Below, in pieces: positions 33,492 through 42,982 of a DNA stretch of 64,000 bases. Where the stretch lies: positions 124,001 to 188,000 of the forward strand of contig NZ_JAIHON010000015.1 in the NCBI RefSeq assembly GCF_021173675.1, written 5' to 3'. Position numbers and translations under genes: made by a program. The DNA comes from Streptomyces lincolnensis (GTDB lineage Bacteria > Actinomycetota > Actinomycetes > Streptomycetales > Streptomycetaceae). Positions within the stretch are counted from its first letter, which is position 1; each line of letters begins with the position of its first letter. The notes below the pieces were generated by a model, which worked only from the letters and a program-made list of their open reading frames with translations, was not told the DNA's origin and searched no databases.

Positions 33492-35993
33492 ATGAGCAGC
33501 CTCTTTGACGACAGCTTCCTGGCGAACCTCCAGACCCCCCGGGGCCACGACGAGGAACCTCCGCCGCCGCCCGAGGACGATCACGTGCCGGAGCCCGTGC
33601 CGGACGATCTGTTCGGCGGGAAGTTCGACGTGCCGCCGGACCGGGACGCCTACTACCGTGACGGCGCCCCGCGCCCGGCGGTGGATCCGGCCGCGCTCCT
33701 GGACGGGCTGAACGAGAACCAGCGCGCCGCCGTCGTGCACTCGGGCACGCCCCTGCTCATCGTGGCCGGCGCCGGCTCCGGCAAGACCCGTGTGCTCACC
33801 CACCGCATCGCCCACCTGCTCGGCGAGCGGAACGTCCACCCGGGCCAGATCCTCGCGATCACCTTCACCAACAAGGCCGCGGGCGAGATGAAGGAGCGCG
33901 TGGAGCAGCTCGTCGGCCCGCGCGCGAACGCGATGTGGGTGATGACCTTCCACAGCGCGTGCGTGCGGATCCTGCGCAGGGAGTCGAAGAGGCTCGGCTT
34001 CACGTCCTCCTTCTCGATCTACGACGCTGCCGACTCCAAGCGCCTGATGGCCCTGGTCTGCCGCGACCTCGACCTCGACCCCAAGCGCTTCCCGCCCAAG
34101 TCCTTCAGCGCCAAGATCAGCAACCTGAAGAACGAGCTGATCGACGAGGAGGACTTCGCCGCCCAGGCCACCGACGGCTTCGAGAAGACCCTCGCCCAGG
34201 CCTACGCGCTCTACCAGTCCCGCCTGCGTGAGGCCAACGCGCTCGACTTCGACGACCTGATCATGACGACGGTCAACCTGCTCCGCGCCTTCCCCGACGT
34301 CGCCGAGCACTACCGCCGCCGCTTCCGCCATGTCCTCGTCGACGAGTACCAGGACACCAACCACGCGCAGTACACGCTGGTCAGGGAGCTCGTCGGCACG
34401 GGCTCGCACGATGAGGACGTCCCCCCGAACGACTACGACGTCCCGCCCGCCGAGCTCTGCGTCGTCGGTGACGCCGACCAGTCGATCTACGCCTTCCGCG
34501 GCGCGACGATCCGCAACATCCTCCAGTTCGAGGAGGACTACCCGGACGCGACGACGATCCTCCTGGAGCAGAACTACCGCTCCACGCAGACCATCCTCAC
34601 CGCCGCCAACGCGGTCATCGAGCGCAACGAGTCCCGCCGCCCCAAGAACCTGTGGACCAACGCGGGCGCGGGCGCGCGCATCACCGGCTATGTCGCCGAC
34701 ACCGAGCACGACGAGGCGCAGTTCGTCGCCGAGGAGATAGACCGTCTCACGGACGCGGGCGACGCGAAGGCCGGCGATGTCGCCGTCTTCTACCGGACCA
34801 ACGCGCAGTCCCGTGTCTTCGAGGAGATCTTCATCCGCGTCGGCCTGCCCTACAAGGTCGTCGGCGGTGTCCGCTTCTACGAGCGCAAGGAGGTCCGGGA
34901 CGTCCTGGCCTACCTGCGGGTGCTGGCCAACCCGGAGGACTCGGTGCCACTGCGCCGCATCCTCAACGTCCCCAAGCGCGGCATCGGCGAGCGCGCCGAG
35001 GCGATGATCGACGCCCTGTCCCAGCGGGAGAAGATCAGCTTCCCGCAGGCGCTGAAGCGCGTCGACGAGGCGTACGGCATGGCCGCGCGGTCGACCAACG
35101 CCGTGAAGCGGTTCAACGTGCTGATGGAGGAGCTCCGTACGATCGTCGAGTCCGGCGCGGGCCCGGCGACCGTCCTGGAGGCGGTGCTCGAACGCACCGG
35201 CTATCTCGCCGAGTTGCAGGCCTCCACCGACCCGCAGGACGAGACCCGGATCGAGAACCTCCAGGAACTCGCCGCCGTGGCCCTGGAGTTCGAGCAGGAG
35301 TCCGGGGAAGCCGCGGAAGGTGAGGCGGCGGCTCCGGTCGGTCTCGCCGCGTTCCTCGAGCGGGTCGCGCTCGTCGCCGACTCCGACCAGATCCCCGACG
35401 AGGACGAGGACGGCTCGGGCGTCATCACCCTGATGACCTTGCACACCGCCAAGGGCCTGGAGTTCCCGGTCGTCTTCCTCACCGGCATGGAGGACGGCGT
35501 CTTCCCGCACATGCGCGCCCTCGGCCAGACCAAGGAGCTGGAGGAGGAACGGCGCCTGGCGTACGTCGGCATCACGCGCGCGCGGGAACGGCTGTATCTG
35601 ACGCGGTCCTCGATGCGCAGCGCGTGGGGGCAGCCGTCGTACAACCCGCCCTCCCGCTTCCTGGAGGAGATCCCCGGGCAGCACGTCGACTGGAAGCGGA
35701 CCGGCGCCACCGCGCCCGTGTCCGCGGGCCCGGTGTCCGCGGTGGCGTCCTCGCTGTCCTCGTCCCGCTCCCGCTCGTCGGCCTCGGGCGCGAACGGCTT
35801 CGCCACGCGCCGCGCCTCCGAGAAGCCGGTGGTGTCCCTGGCCGTCGGCGACCGGGTCACCCACGACCAGTTCGGGCTCGGCACCGTGACGGGCGTGAAG
35901 GGCACGGGGGCGAACGCCGAGGCGACGATCGACTTCGGGGACACCAAGCCGAAGCGGCTGCTGCTGCGGTACGCGCCGGTGGAGAAGCTGTAG
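33492..35993 (+). CDS. pcrA: ATP-dependent DNA helicase PcrA/UvrD
   Basis: The 833-residue superfamily 1A helicase unwinds DNA 3'-5' in excision repair and removes blocked complexes. Motifs are complete: AGAGSGKT (near 94), TFTNKAA, LVDEYQDTN, GDADQSIYAFRGA, EQNYRS, TLHTAKGLEF and VGITRARERLY. A disordered tail leads to the C-terminal Tudor-like RNA-polymerase-binding domain (GDRVTHDQFGLGTV). About 70 Pro/Asp/Glu-rich residues precede the helicase core. ATG 33492 is fixed by the upstream promoter. A convergent terminator follows. Confidence 0.96.
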   Translation: MSSLFDDSFLANLQTPRGHDEEPPPPPEDDHVPEPVPDDLFGGKFDVPPDRDAYYRDGAPRPAVDPAALLDGLNENQRAAVVHSGTPLLIVAGAGSGKTRVLTHRIAHLLGERNVHPGQILAITFTNKAAGEMKERVEQLVGPRANAMWVMTFHSACVRILRRESKRLGFTSSFSIYDAADSKRLMALVCRDLDLDPKRFPPKSFSAKISNLKNELIDEEDFAAQATDGFEKTLAQAYALYQSRLREANALDFDDLIMTTVNLLRAFPDVAEHYRRRFRHVLVDEYQDTNHAQYTLVRELVGTGSHDEDVPPNDYDVPPAELCVVGDADQSIYAFRGATIRNILQFEEDYPDATTILLEQNYRSTQTILTAANAVIERNESRRPKNLWTNAGAGARITGYVADTEHDEAQFVAEEIDRLTDAGDAKAGDVAVFYRTNAQSRVFEEIFIRVGLPYKVVGGVRFYERKEVRDVLAYLRVLANPEDSVPLRRILNVPKRGIGERAEAMIDALSQREKISFPQALKRVDEAYGMAARSTNAVKRFNVLMEELRTIVESGAGPATVLEAVLERTGYLAELQASTDPQDETRIENLQELAAVALEFEQESGEAAEGEAAAPVGLAAFLERVALVADSDQIPDEDEDGSGVITLMTLHTAKGLEFPVVFLTGMEDGVFPHMRALGQTKELEEERRLAYVGITRARERLYLTRSSMRSAWGQPSYNPPSRFLEEIPGQHVDWKRTGATAPVSAGPVSAVASSLSSSRSRSSASGANGFATRRASEKPVVSLAVGDRVTHDQFGLGTVTGVKGTGANAEATIDFGDTKPKRLLLRYAPVEKL

Positions 35994-35999
35994 CGCGAC

Positions 36000-36025
36000 G
36001 AGCCCCCGTCGAAGGGCGGGGGCTC
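36000..36025. terminator. Bidirectional terminator between pcrA and the M23 peptidase gene
   Basis: A 9-bp stem GAGCCCCCG with its complement and an 8-nt loop lies between the two convergent stops. It is followed by a 16-bp unit (ACGTCGGGAAGTGCCT) repeated twice and a third partial copy (36026-36064), which overlaps the M23 stop codon. Confidence 0.8.
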
Positions 36026-36055
36026 ACGTCGGGAAGTGCCTACGTCGGGAAGTGC

Positions 36056-37567
36056 CTACGTCGGGTCGATCCCGTGGCTGCGCAGCCACGGAAGCGGGTC
36101 GATGGACGAGCCGCCCGCCGGGTGCACCTCGAAGTGCAGGTGCGGGCCGGTCGAGTTGCCGGAGTTGCCGCTGTACGCGATCGGGTCGCCGGCCTTCACC
36201 GTCGTACCCGAGGCGACCCGGTAGCTGGAGAGGTGGCAGTACCACGTCTCCGTGCCGTCCTTCGCGGTCACGATCATCATGTTGCCGTAGGCGCTGTTCC
36301 ACTGCGTCCGCACGGTGCCGTCGGTCGCGGCCATCACGGTCGTGCCGTAGGAGACGGGGAAGTCGATGCCGGTGTGCACGGACATCCAGTTGATGCCGGA
36401 CTGGCCGTAGTAGGCGCTGAGGCCGTGCTGGGCGACCGGGAGCGCGAACTTCGGGCGCAGCCGCTCCTTGCGGGCCGCCTCCTCCGCCGCCTTCTTGCGC
36501 TCGGCCTCCTGCTGGGCCTTGAGGTCGATACGTTCCTGCGTCCGGCTGACCCGGTCGCTGAAGTCGTCCGCCTCGGCGGAGAGGTTCTCCAGCTGGGTGT
36601 CGAGCTTGTTGTTCGCGGCGGATGGTTTCACCGCGGTCGCGTCCGCGGCCATCGTCGACGCGTCCTTGCTGTCCTCGGTGAGGGTGCCGACGGAGGCGGC
36701 GGCGATGCCCGCGACCCCCATCACGCACGCCGAGGGCACGGCCACCGTCAGCAGGGCGGAACGCCTGGGGGGTGTACGGCGCCGGGAGCGGGCCGCGTTG
36801 CGCGTCGCCGCGCGGCCCAGCGGAGCGGGAGCGGCCTCTTCCTGGCCGTCCAGCAGCGGTGTGTCGGCGATCGCGATCGAGGGCAGCACGCCCGTGGCGG
36901 CCAACTCACCGTCGGGTGAGGACGCTTCGTGCGGGTGCGGCTCGTGGAGTTGTGCCTCGTGCTGGTCCGGCCCGTGCGGGGTGTCGTACGACTCGCCGTA
37001 CGGGGCCTGCGGTTCGTACTCCTCGGCGGCCGGTGCGGCGGGGCCGTCGGAGTTCCACTGCGTGGCGTCGTACGCCCCGGTGTCGAAGGCCTGCGTGCCC
37101 CATTCCCAGTGCTGGGTCTGGTCGGCCGGGACGCCGGACTGGTCGGGCTGGAGCCAGGCGCTCGCATCCCACTGTCCGCTGGTGTCGGAGCCGTTGTGCT
37201 GCGCCGGGATCGCGGAGAGCTGCTGGTCGCCGCACCAGGCGGTGGCGTCGTACGCGCCGGTGTCGTAGGCGGCGTGGTGCTGGGCCGCGTACATGTCGTA
37301 GTTCAGGGGCTGCTGGCTGCCGGTGGACCAGTCCGAGGAGTCGTACGTGCCCGTGTGCTCGCCCGGAAGGCTGCCGAAGAGGGGATCCGCGTCGAAGGTC
37401 GCGGTGGCGTGGGCGCCGGTGTCGAAACCGGTGGCGTCGTAGGCGTGCTGCGTGGTGAAGTCGCCGTACTGGGCTTCCTGGGTGCCGTAGGACGCGTAAT
37501 GCGCGGGGTCGGCGTCGGAAGCCGGAGCCGGGGTGGTCATGGTCCCCGACGGGTGACGGTCGTTCAC
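36056..37567 (-). CDS. Membrane-anchored M23 (LytM-type) peptidase with long repetitive N-terminus
   Basis: The 503-residue protein starts at GTG 37567 (NDRHPSGT). The first ~240 residues are acidic, Tyr/Gln/Asp-rich and repeat AYDTGAYDATAW-like units; they should be cytoplasmic. One helix (LLTVAVPSACVMGVAGIAAASVG) is followed by a coiled coil of about 80 residues and an M23 domain. The zinc and catalytic signatures are VHTGIDFP and HLHFEVH. Such peptidases cut glycyl or cross-linking wall peptides or act as activators. The long repeated cytoplasmic arm is unusual for the family. Confidence 0.9.
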   Translation of the reverse strand: MNDRHPSGTMTTPAPASDADPAHYASYGTQEAQYGDFTTQHAYDATGFDTGAHATATFDADPLFGSLPGEHTGTYDSSDWSTGSQQPLNYDMYAAQHHAAYDTGAYDATAWCGDQQLSAIPAQHNGSDTSGQWDASAWLQPDQSGVPADQTQHWEWGTQAFDTGAYDATQWNSDGPAAPAAEEYEPQAPYGESYDTPHGPDQHEAQLHEPHPHEASSPDGELAATGVLPSIAIADTPLLDGQEEAAPAPLGRAATRNAARSRRRTPPRRSALLTVAVPSACVMGVAGIAAASVGTLTEDSKDASTMAADATAVKPSAANNKLDTQLENLSAEADDFSDRVSRTQERIDLKAQQEAERKKAAEEAARKERLRPKFALPVAQHGLSAYYGQSGINWMSVHTGIDFPVSYGTTVMAATDGTVRTQWNSAYGNMMIVTAKDGTETWYCHLSSYRVASGTTVKAGDPIAYSGNSGNSTGPHLHFEVHPAGGSSIDPLPWLRSHGIDPT

Positions 37568-37800
37568 CAACTTCTCTTTCGCCTCGACAACAGGGGCTGC
37601 CAGAGCAGTGCGGTGACTGTACCCGGCGGTACGCGGGCGCGACAATCTTCAACCTGTTTCGGGCGCGCAGGAAACGGGCATTCGGCTGTGTTTCGGGGGA
37701 CTGCGGGCGCGGGTTTGGCCTTGGGTTCGAATGTCGTTCGATATCGGTGAGCTGTCCGACGGCTGTCGCGCCCTTGTGTGAGGGAGGGGCGGGGCGGTGA

Positions 37801-38670
37801 TCAGGCCACCGTCAGACCGCCCGCGCGCGCCGCGGTTTCCTCCCCCGGAAGGGCCGTGTCGAGTGCTCGGCGTATCCCGGCGGCGACGGCCGGGTGCACC
37901 GGCAGGGCGAGGTGTCCGATGCCGCTGACCCGCACGTTCTCCACGGTCAGGTCCGGGTGCTCGACGCAGGCGGTCTCCAGCGGGTCCATCAGATGGTCCA
38001 GATCGCTCCAGAAACTGACGAAGTGCGTACGGCAGCCCGGCGCGGGCAGAGTGAGCTCCTCGAGCACCTCCGAGCCGGGGCGCATCTGGCGCACGATGGG
38101 GTGCGCGTTGGCCAGGGGCGCCACCCGGGTGCCCGAATGCGGTGTGCCGAGTGTCACCAGTGTGCGTACGCGCGTGTCGCCGCCGAGTCGCTGCACGTAG
38201 TACCGCGCGATCAGGCCGCCCAGGCTGTGTCCGACCACGTCGACCTGCCGGCTGCCCGTGCGCTCGCAGATCTCCTCGATGTGCCGGCCGAGCAGTGCCG
38301 CCGCGGTACGGATGTCGCAGGTCAGCGGGGAGTAGTTCAGCGACTCGATCTGCTGCCTGCCGTGCTGGGCGAGGCTGCGGCGCAGCAGCACGAAGACCGA
38401 GCGGTTGTCGATGAACCCGTGCAGCAGCACGACCGGGGGCTTGGCCTCCCGGGGCAGCTGGGTCGCGCTGTCCTCCGGCGCGGGGAGCGGGGGCGCGGGG
38501 GCGCGGCGCTCCTGTGCGATGCCGGAGGGATAGAGGAGGAGGTGGCCGGCGAGGATCGCGATCTCCAGGGCGGTCGCTTTGAGAAGGGCCAGGGAGAGGC
38601 CCGCCAGCTTGCCCGGGAGCAGGCGCTGACAGAGCGGAAGAATGGGCAGTGCTGCCCCGGTGACCTTCAT
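37801..38670 (-). CDS. Alpha/beta-hydrolase lipase
   Basis: The 289-residue enzyme has an N-terminal hydrophobic segment (LSLALLKATALEIAILAGHLLL), then VVLLHGFIDNR (oxyanion loop), the nucleophile elbow GHSLGG near 150, and a late His in VSGIGHLALPVHP. It resembles triacylglycerol lipases of the EstA/LipA type with a membrane anchor. ATG 38670 follows AGGAGG. It is convergent-side neighbour of the M23 gene, with 230 bp between them, and stands alone. Confidence 0.88.
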   Translation of the reverse strand: MKVTGAALPILPLCQRLLPGKLAGLSLALLKATALEIAILAGHLLLYPSGIAQERRAPAPPLPAPEDSATQLPREAKPPVVLLHGFIDNRSVFVLLRRSLAQHGRQQIESLNYSPLTCDIRTAAALLGRHIEEICERTGSRQVDVVGHSLGGLIARYYVQRLGGDTRVRTLVTLGTPHSGTRVAPLANAHPIVRQMRPGSEVLEELTLPAPGCRTHFVSFWSDLDHLMDPLETACVEHPDLTVENVRVSGIGHLALPVHPAVAAGIRRALDTALPGEETAARAGGLTVA

Positions 38671-38947
38671 GGCCGACCTCCTGTCGGCACACAGGAGGAC
38701 GGCTCCGTCCCCCGTGTGCGCTCATGGGGAGGCGCGGCGGAGGTCCTGATCGACGGAGCGCGAGTGGAGCGCGGGGGGTGGGTGCGGCGAGTGGCGCGTG
38801 CTGGTGGGGCTGCCGGCCGGGCCGGCGGTGAGGGTGGTGCGGTGGTTGGGGCCAGTGGTGCCGGTGGTGCGGATGGTGCTGGTGGTGCGCCAATGACGTG
38901 ACGGGGTTCCCTGTCGATGAGGCGACGAGACTCCCCGCTGTCGTGCC
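38671..38947. other. Intergenic region with GGTGGT/GCCGG-rich repeats
   Basis: No gene is supported. The stretch 38800-38895 is built from irregular GGTGCTGGTGG-like units, which read as Pro/Ala-rich codons on the minus strand, but there is no start or ribosome site to support them. Confidence 0.5.
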
Positions 38948-39130
38948 TTACCTGTCCTGCGTGCCCTTCGTGCCGGTGTCGATGCGTCGCACCGCCGCGG
39001 CGCGTGGACTGCGGCGCGGCGGTGCGACGACCTCGTTGCGGCTCCCGAACGTGTCCCACCGTGTGATTTCCCCCTCGGTATCCACCGCGAAACTGCCGGT
39101 TGCGGGATGCTGGCGATAACGTTCGTTCAC
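38948..39130 (-). CDS. Small hypothetical protein (60 residues)
   Basis: The frame starts at GTG 39130 (NERYRQHPATGSFAVD) and ends with a basic, Pro/Arg-rich tail. Its opening resembles small Streptomyces hypothetical proteins that I recall, and it uses unusually many A/T-ending codons in the first 20 residues. It is divergent from the icmB-like gene, 70 bp away. No function is known, and no strong ribosome site is visible. Confidence 0.5.
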   Translation of the reverse strand: MNERYRQHPATGSFAVDTEGEITRWDTFGSRNEVVAPPRRSPRAAAVRRIDTGTKGTQDR

Positions 39131-39200
39131 TTTCCCGGCCGGTGCGGGTACTCGTGTACTTGTCGGTACGGATGGATGCAGTCGCTTCATGGAGGCAGTG

Positions 39201-39617
<417 letters not shown>

Positions 39618-39646
39618 GACGGCTTCGCGCGGCCAGGGCCCGGAGG

Positions 39647-41269
39647 TCAGGCCGCCCCCAACTCCTCGGCCATCGCCGCCCGCAACCGCAGCGTGGACAC
39701 CAGGCGCTGGAACGCCTCCGCCCAGTAGCCGCCGGCACCGGGACTCGCGTCCTCCGTCTCGTCCGGCACCGCCATCAGCCCGTCGAGGCGCCTGGCCTCG
39801 GAAGGGTCGAGGCAGCGCTCGGCCAGTCCCATCACGCCGCTGAAGCTCCATGGGTAACTCCCCGCGTCCCGTGCGATGTTCAGCGCGTCGACGACGGCCC
39901 GGCCGAGCGGTTCGGACCACGGCAGCGCGCACACTCCGAGCAGTTGGAACGCCTCCGACAGCCCGTGGGCCGAGATGAACCCGGCGACCCAGTCGGCCCG
40001 TTCGGCGCCGCCCAGCGTGGCGAGCAGCTTGGACCGCTCGGCCAGGGACACCGCACCGGGACCGCCGGCCTCGGGAGCCCCGGGCGCCCCGAGCAGGGCC
40101 CGTGCCCACGCGGCGTTCCGTTGGCGCACCGCGGCCCGGCACCAGGCCGCGTGCAGTTCGCCCTGCCAGTCGTCCGCCACCGGCAGCGCCACGATCTCCT
40201 GGGGCGTACGGCGACCGAGCCGGGCGGGCCAGGTCGCGAGCGGCGCCGCCTCCACCAACTGGCCGAACCACCAGGACCGCTCGCCCCGGCCGGCCGGAGC
40301 CTTGGCCACGACACCGTCGCCCTCCATGCCCGCGTCGCACTCGTGGGGCGCCTCGACCACGAGGGTCGGGGTGCTCCCGGTGTGGTCGACGGCCACGCAC
40401 GCCCCGGCCCTGACCGCCATCCGCGCGGCGAGCGCCGAGCTGGGCAGGGACGACAGCAGCTCCGCCGCCGTGGCCCGGACGTTCCGGCTCCGGTCCGTCA
40501 GCGCCTGTTCGAGGAACGGCTCGTCGTCCGGGGCCAGGCCGGTGCGCAGGGAATCGAGGAACATCAGCCGGTCCTCGGCCCGCTCCGTCGCCCAGGTCGT
40601 CGCGAGCAGCTCGCGCGCGGCGGCCGGCTCACGGGCGCGTATCGCGCCCAGCAGGGCGACCCGCTCGGCGAACAGCCCTTCCTGCCAGAGCCGTCGGATC
40701 CGGTCCGCGTCGTCCAGGTGCGGCAGCGCCACGCCGCCGCCCGGCGTCGCGCGCAGGGCGAACCGCCAGTCGGGGTTCAGCCGGGCGAGCCACACCGCCC
40801 GCGGGCCCGCGAAGGCCAGCGCCGCCTGCCGCAGGTCCGTGCGTCCGCGGGCCGCGTCCAGGAGTGCGGGCAGCAGCTCCGGGGGCGGCGCGAACCCTTG
40901 GGCGTTCGCCGTCGCGAGCCACTGAGGCAGCAGTTCCATCAGGTCCGGTGCCGTGCCTCTGCGGCCCCCGCCGCCGGTGCCCGGACGGTCGGTCAGCAGC
41001 ATCGCCAGCCTGCGCGCCGCGGCGGTGGGCAGCGGCGGTCGCGGGTCCTTCGCCGCCGGCTCCGGACGCGCGGCCGCCCGGCCCGGCCGCAGCCCGGCCC
41101 GGCGTCGTACGGTCTCCACGGCCGCCGCGTCCAGCAGCGCCGCCGGAGCCTGCGGGCCCGGCGGGCAGCCCGGTGGGGTGCGCCGCTCCGTGCCGAGCAG
41201 CGCCGCCGTGACGAGTTCCTCCCAGGCATTCGGCGCGGGTGCGTCCACAGGGGTGGGAGTCCCGTTCAT
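39647..41269 (-). CDS. DUF5691-family protein, HEAT-like
   Basis: The 540-residue cytosolic protein is rich in Ala/Leu/Arg helices of HEAT-like character (RIRRLWQEGLFAERVALLGAIR; NVRATAAELLSSLP) and opens with WEELVTAALLGTERR, the DUF5691 signature as I recall it. It lies 223 bp downstream of the SWIM protein gene on the same strand, and this pair is regularly found with MoxR and VWA genes. It probably serves as a scaffold in the same complex; no catalytic motif is seen. Confidence 0.82.
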   Translation of the reverse strand: MNGTPTPVDAPAPNAWEELVTAALLGTERRTPPGCPPGPQAPAALLDAAAVETVRRRAGLRPGRAAARPEPAAKDPRPPLPTAAARRLAMLLTDRPGTGGGGRRGTAPDLMELLPQWLATANAQGFAPPPELLPALLDAARGRTDLRQAALAFAGPRAVWLARLNPDWRFALRATPGGGVALPHLDDADRIRRLWQEGLFAERVALLGAIRAREPAAARELLATTWATERAEDRLMFLDSLRTGLAPDDEPFLEQALTDRSRNVRATAAELLSSLPSSALAARMAVRAGACVAVDHTGSTPTLVVEAPHECDAGMEGDGVVAKAPAGRGERSWWFGQLVEAAPLATWPARLGRRTPQEIVALPVADDWQGELHAAWCRAAVRQRNAAWARALLGAPGAPEAGGPGAVSLAERSKLLATLGGAERADWVAGFISAHGLSEAFQLLGVCALPWSEPLGRAVVDALNIARDAGSYPWSFSGVMGLAERCLDPSEARRLDGLMAVPDETEDASPGAGGYWAEAFQRLVSTLRLRAAMAEELGAA

Positions 41270-41492
41270 GCGCTGCCCTCCGTGCGCTGTCGTGTGTGGC
41301 CTTGGCCTGCCGATGCTTCTCGTGCGGTCCCCAGGAGCGGTTTCCGCGCGGTCCCTGGACTGGTTCGGACTGGTTGAAGGCTCACTCGTCGCGGGTGTCC
41401 AGGGGAGCGCGAGGCATGCGTGGCGTGAGTGAGAGGAGGCGGGCCGTCGGCCGGACGAGCGGGGCGGACCGGCGCGGTGGACGCGGGGCGGT

Positions 41493-42848
41493 TCAGCACA
41501 GCGGCACCGCCTCGCCCGCGCCCTCCGGCCAGGCCGTCAGCGGGGTGAAGCCCTGGTGGCCGCACTCGCCGAAGACCTTGACCGGGGCGCCGCCCGACAG
41601 GGAGACCAGCTTCCACAGGCCCGGACGCGCACGGGCGGCGGGGGTCAGCGGCAGCGCCGTGTCCCCGTCGGCGTCCGCCAGCTGCCAGGAGTCACCGTCC
41701 GGCGTCGGGACGACCCGGTCCAGTGTCACCGGGACCGAGTCCAGCCAGGGATCGTCCCGCAGGGCCTCTCCGTAACGGGCCGTCGCTTGGGCCGTCGTCA
41801 TCCCCGGTGGCCGTGTCGGCACCGGAACGGGCTGCGTGAACTGCTCGCCCAGAGCCACCCGGGGCTGCCCCGCGCCCGGGTAGGCGGACACCTCCGCGTC
41901 CAGGGTCAGGCCCACCGGCAGCGCGAGCTCCGGGGCACGGCCGGCGGCGCCGTAGGAGAGGAGAAGTACCGTACGGTCCGTCTCGGCGCCGTACAGCCAG
42001 GCCCGACGTGTCGTCAGACGGCTGTCCGCCGTGTCGAACTGGGCGAGGACCAGCCAGCGGTCCCGCACCGGCGTGCCGTCCGCCGAGGCGGGCAGGCCGA
42101 TCCGGGAACGGACCGTGGCCGCCAGGGCGTCCGGCAGGCCCTCACGGTGCAGCCAGCCCCGGTCGAGGAGATGGAGGAGCGCGCACTCCTCCAGCAGCCG
42201 CACCGGCCAGCCGGGGCCGGAGGACGGTATCGCCCCCAACTCCCGCACCCGCGCCGCCAGCCCGGAGGCCTGCGCGTCGACCATGCGGGCCGCGGTCTCC
42301 TCCCACTGCCCGTACCCCGTCTGTTCCGCGCCCGCGAGACCGCCGCGCAGCAGATCGGCCAGCCGCTGCTCCAACTCCGTCGCCCCGGCGGTGATCCGCT
42401 CGGCCCGGCGCTCCGCCCTGCGCCGCGTCGCCTCGGGATCAGCCGAGCCGGAGGAGGAACCGGCGGCGCCCGCCGTGCGCTTGTCCTCCGCCCGCTTTCT
42501 TCTCCCCTCCATCCACTGCTCGGCCCACTCCGGCGGCTGCCCCTGCGGCACCGCGCCGTCCCCGCCCGCCCAGAGCAGCAGCAGCCCGAGCGCGTGCTTG
42601 CACGGGAACTTACGGCTCGGACAACTGCACTTGTACGCCGGGCCGGACGCGTCCGCGATGTCCACGACCGTTTGATACGGCTTGCTGCCACTGCCTTTGC
42701 ACAGCCCCCACACCGTCCCCTCCCCACAACTGCCCGCCTCGGACCACGGACCGGCCGCGCCGAGTTTGCTCCCTGCTTTGCGTGACGAGGCGTCAGGCGC
42801 CAGTGACAGCACCTGGTCCGCGCTCCAGCGCACCCCCTGCTGAGTCAT
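41493..42848 (-). CDS. SWIM zinc-finger protein
   Basis: The 451-residue protein has a SWIM motif CSCPSRKFPCKH near residue 60 (CxCx6CxH), which binds DNA or protein. The remainder is helical with a charged Arg/Glu stretch and a beta-rich C-terminus (LSLSGGAPVKVFGE-like). ATG 42848 is chosen because a RecA-NDp-type promoter ends 7 bp before it, making the mRNA leaderless; a longer frame from 42878 would start upstream of that promoter. It is divergent from the MoxR gene. A DNA-damage role is inferred from the promoter. Confidence 0.87.
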   Translation of the reverse strand: MTQQGVRWSADQVLSLAPDASSRKAGSKLGAAGPWSEAGSCGEGTVWGLCKGSGSKPYQTVVDIADASGPAYKCSCPSRKFPCKHALGLLLLWAGGDGAVPQGQPPEWAEQWMEGRRKRAEDKRTAGAAGSSSGSADPEATRRRAERRAERITAGATELEQRLADLLRGGLAGAEQTGYGQWEETAARMVDAQASGLAARVRELGAIPSSGPGWPVRLLEECALLHLLDRGWLHREGLPDALAATVRSRIGLPASADGTPVRDRWLVLAQFDTADSRLTTRRAWLYGAETDRTVLLLSYGAAGRAPELALPVGLTLDAEVSAYPGAGQPRVALGEQFTQPVPVPTRPPGMTTAQATARYGEALRDDPWLDSVPVTLDRVVPTPDGDSWQLADADGDTALPLTPAARARPGLWKLVSLSGGAPVKVFGECGHQGFTPLTAWPEGAGEAVPLC

Positions 42849-42855
42849 GTCATCG

Positions 42856-42880
42856 AAAGTAGATCCCCCCACTGACAATC
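42856..42880 (-). promoter_or_regulatory. RecA-NDp (PafBC-type) promoter of the SWIM gene
   Basis: On the minus strand TTGTCAGTG (42878-42870) is followed after exactly 8 bp by TACTTT (42861-42856), an exact match to TTGTCRGTG-N8-TANNNT. The SWIM ATG lies 7 bp further, as expected for a leaderless transcript. Confidence 0.8.
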
Positions 42881-42914
42881 GCCCCGGGCGAGCGCGTTCG
42901 CGCAGGTCAGAACG

Positions 42915-42939
42915 GATTGTCAGTGGCGTGGTGCACGGT
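42915..42939 (+). promoter_or_regulatory. RecA-NDp-like promoter of the MoxR gene
   Basis: TTGTCAGTG (42917-42925), 8 bp, CACGGT (42934-42939). The -35-like block is exact and the -10 has C in place of the first T. With the copy at 42869-42880 it forms a 12-bp perfect inverted repeat 34 bp apart. The MoxR ATG and its GGAGG site lie about 45 bp downstream. Confidence 0.65.
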
Positions 42940-42982
42940 GGACACCAGATCCGAACCGGCCGAGCTGGAGGGGGCCTCAGCC

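Noticed and set aside
32220..35864. Minus-strand open frame of over 1200 codons opposite pcrA and the repeat tract
   Set aside because: pcrA on the plus strand has complete helicase motifs; the frame is an effect of high GC.
38671..38900. Pro/Ala-rich minus-strand frame upstream of the lipase
   Set aside because: Made of irregular simple repeats with no start context, so more likely non-coding.
42849..42878. Longer start for the SWIM protein at 42878
   Set aside because: It would lie upstream of the promoter elements that end 7 bp before ATG 42848.
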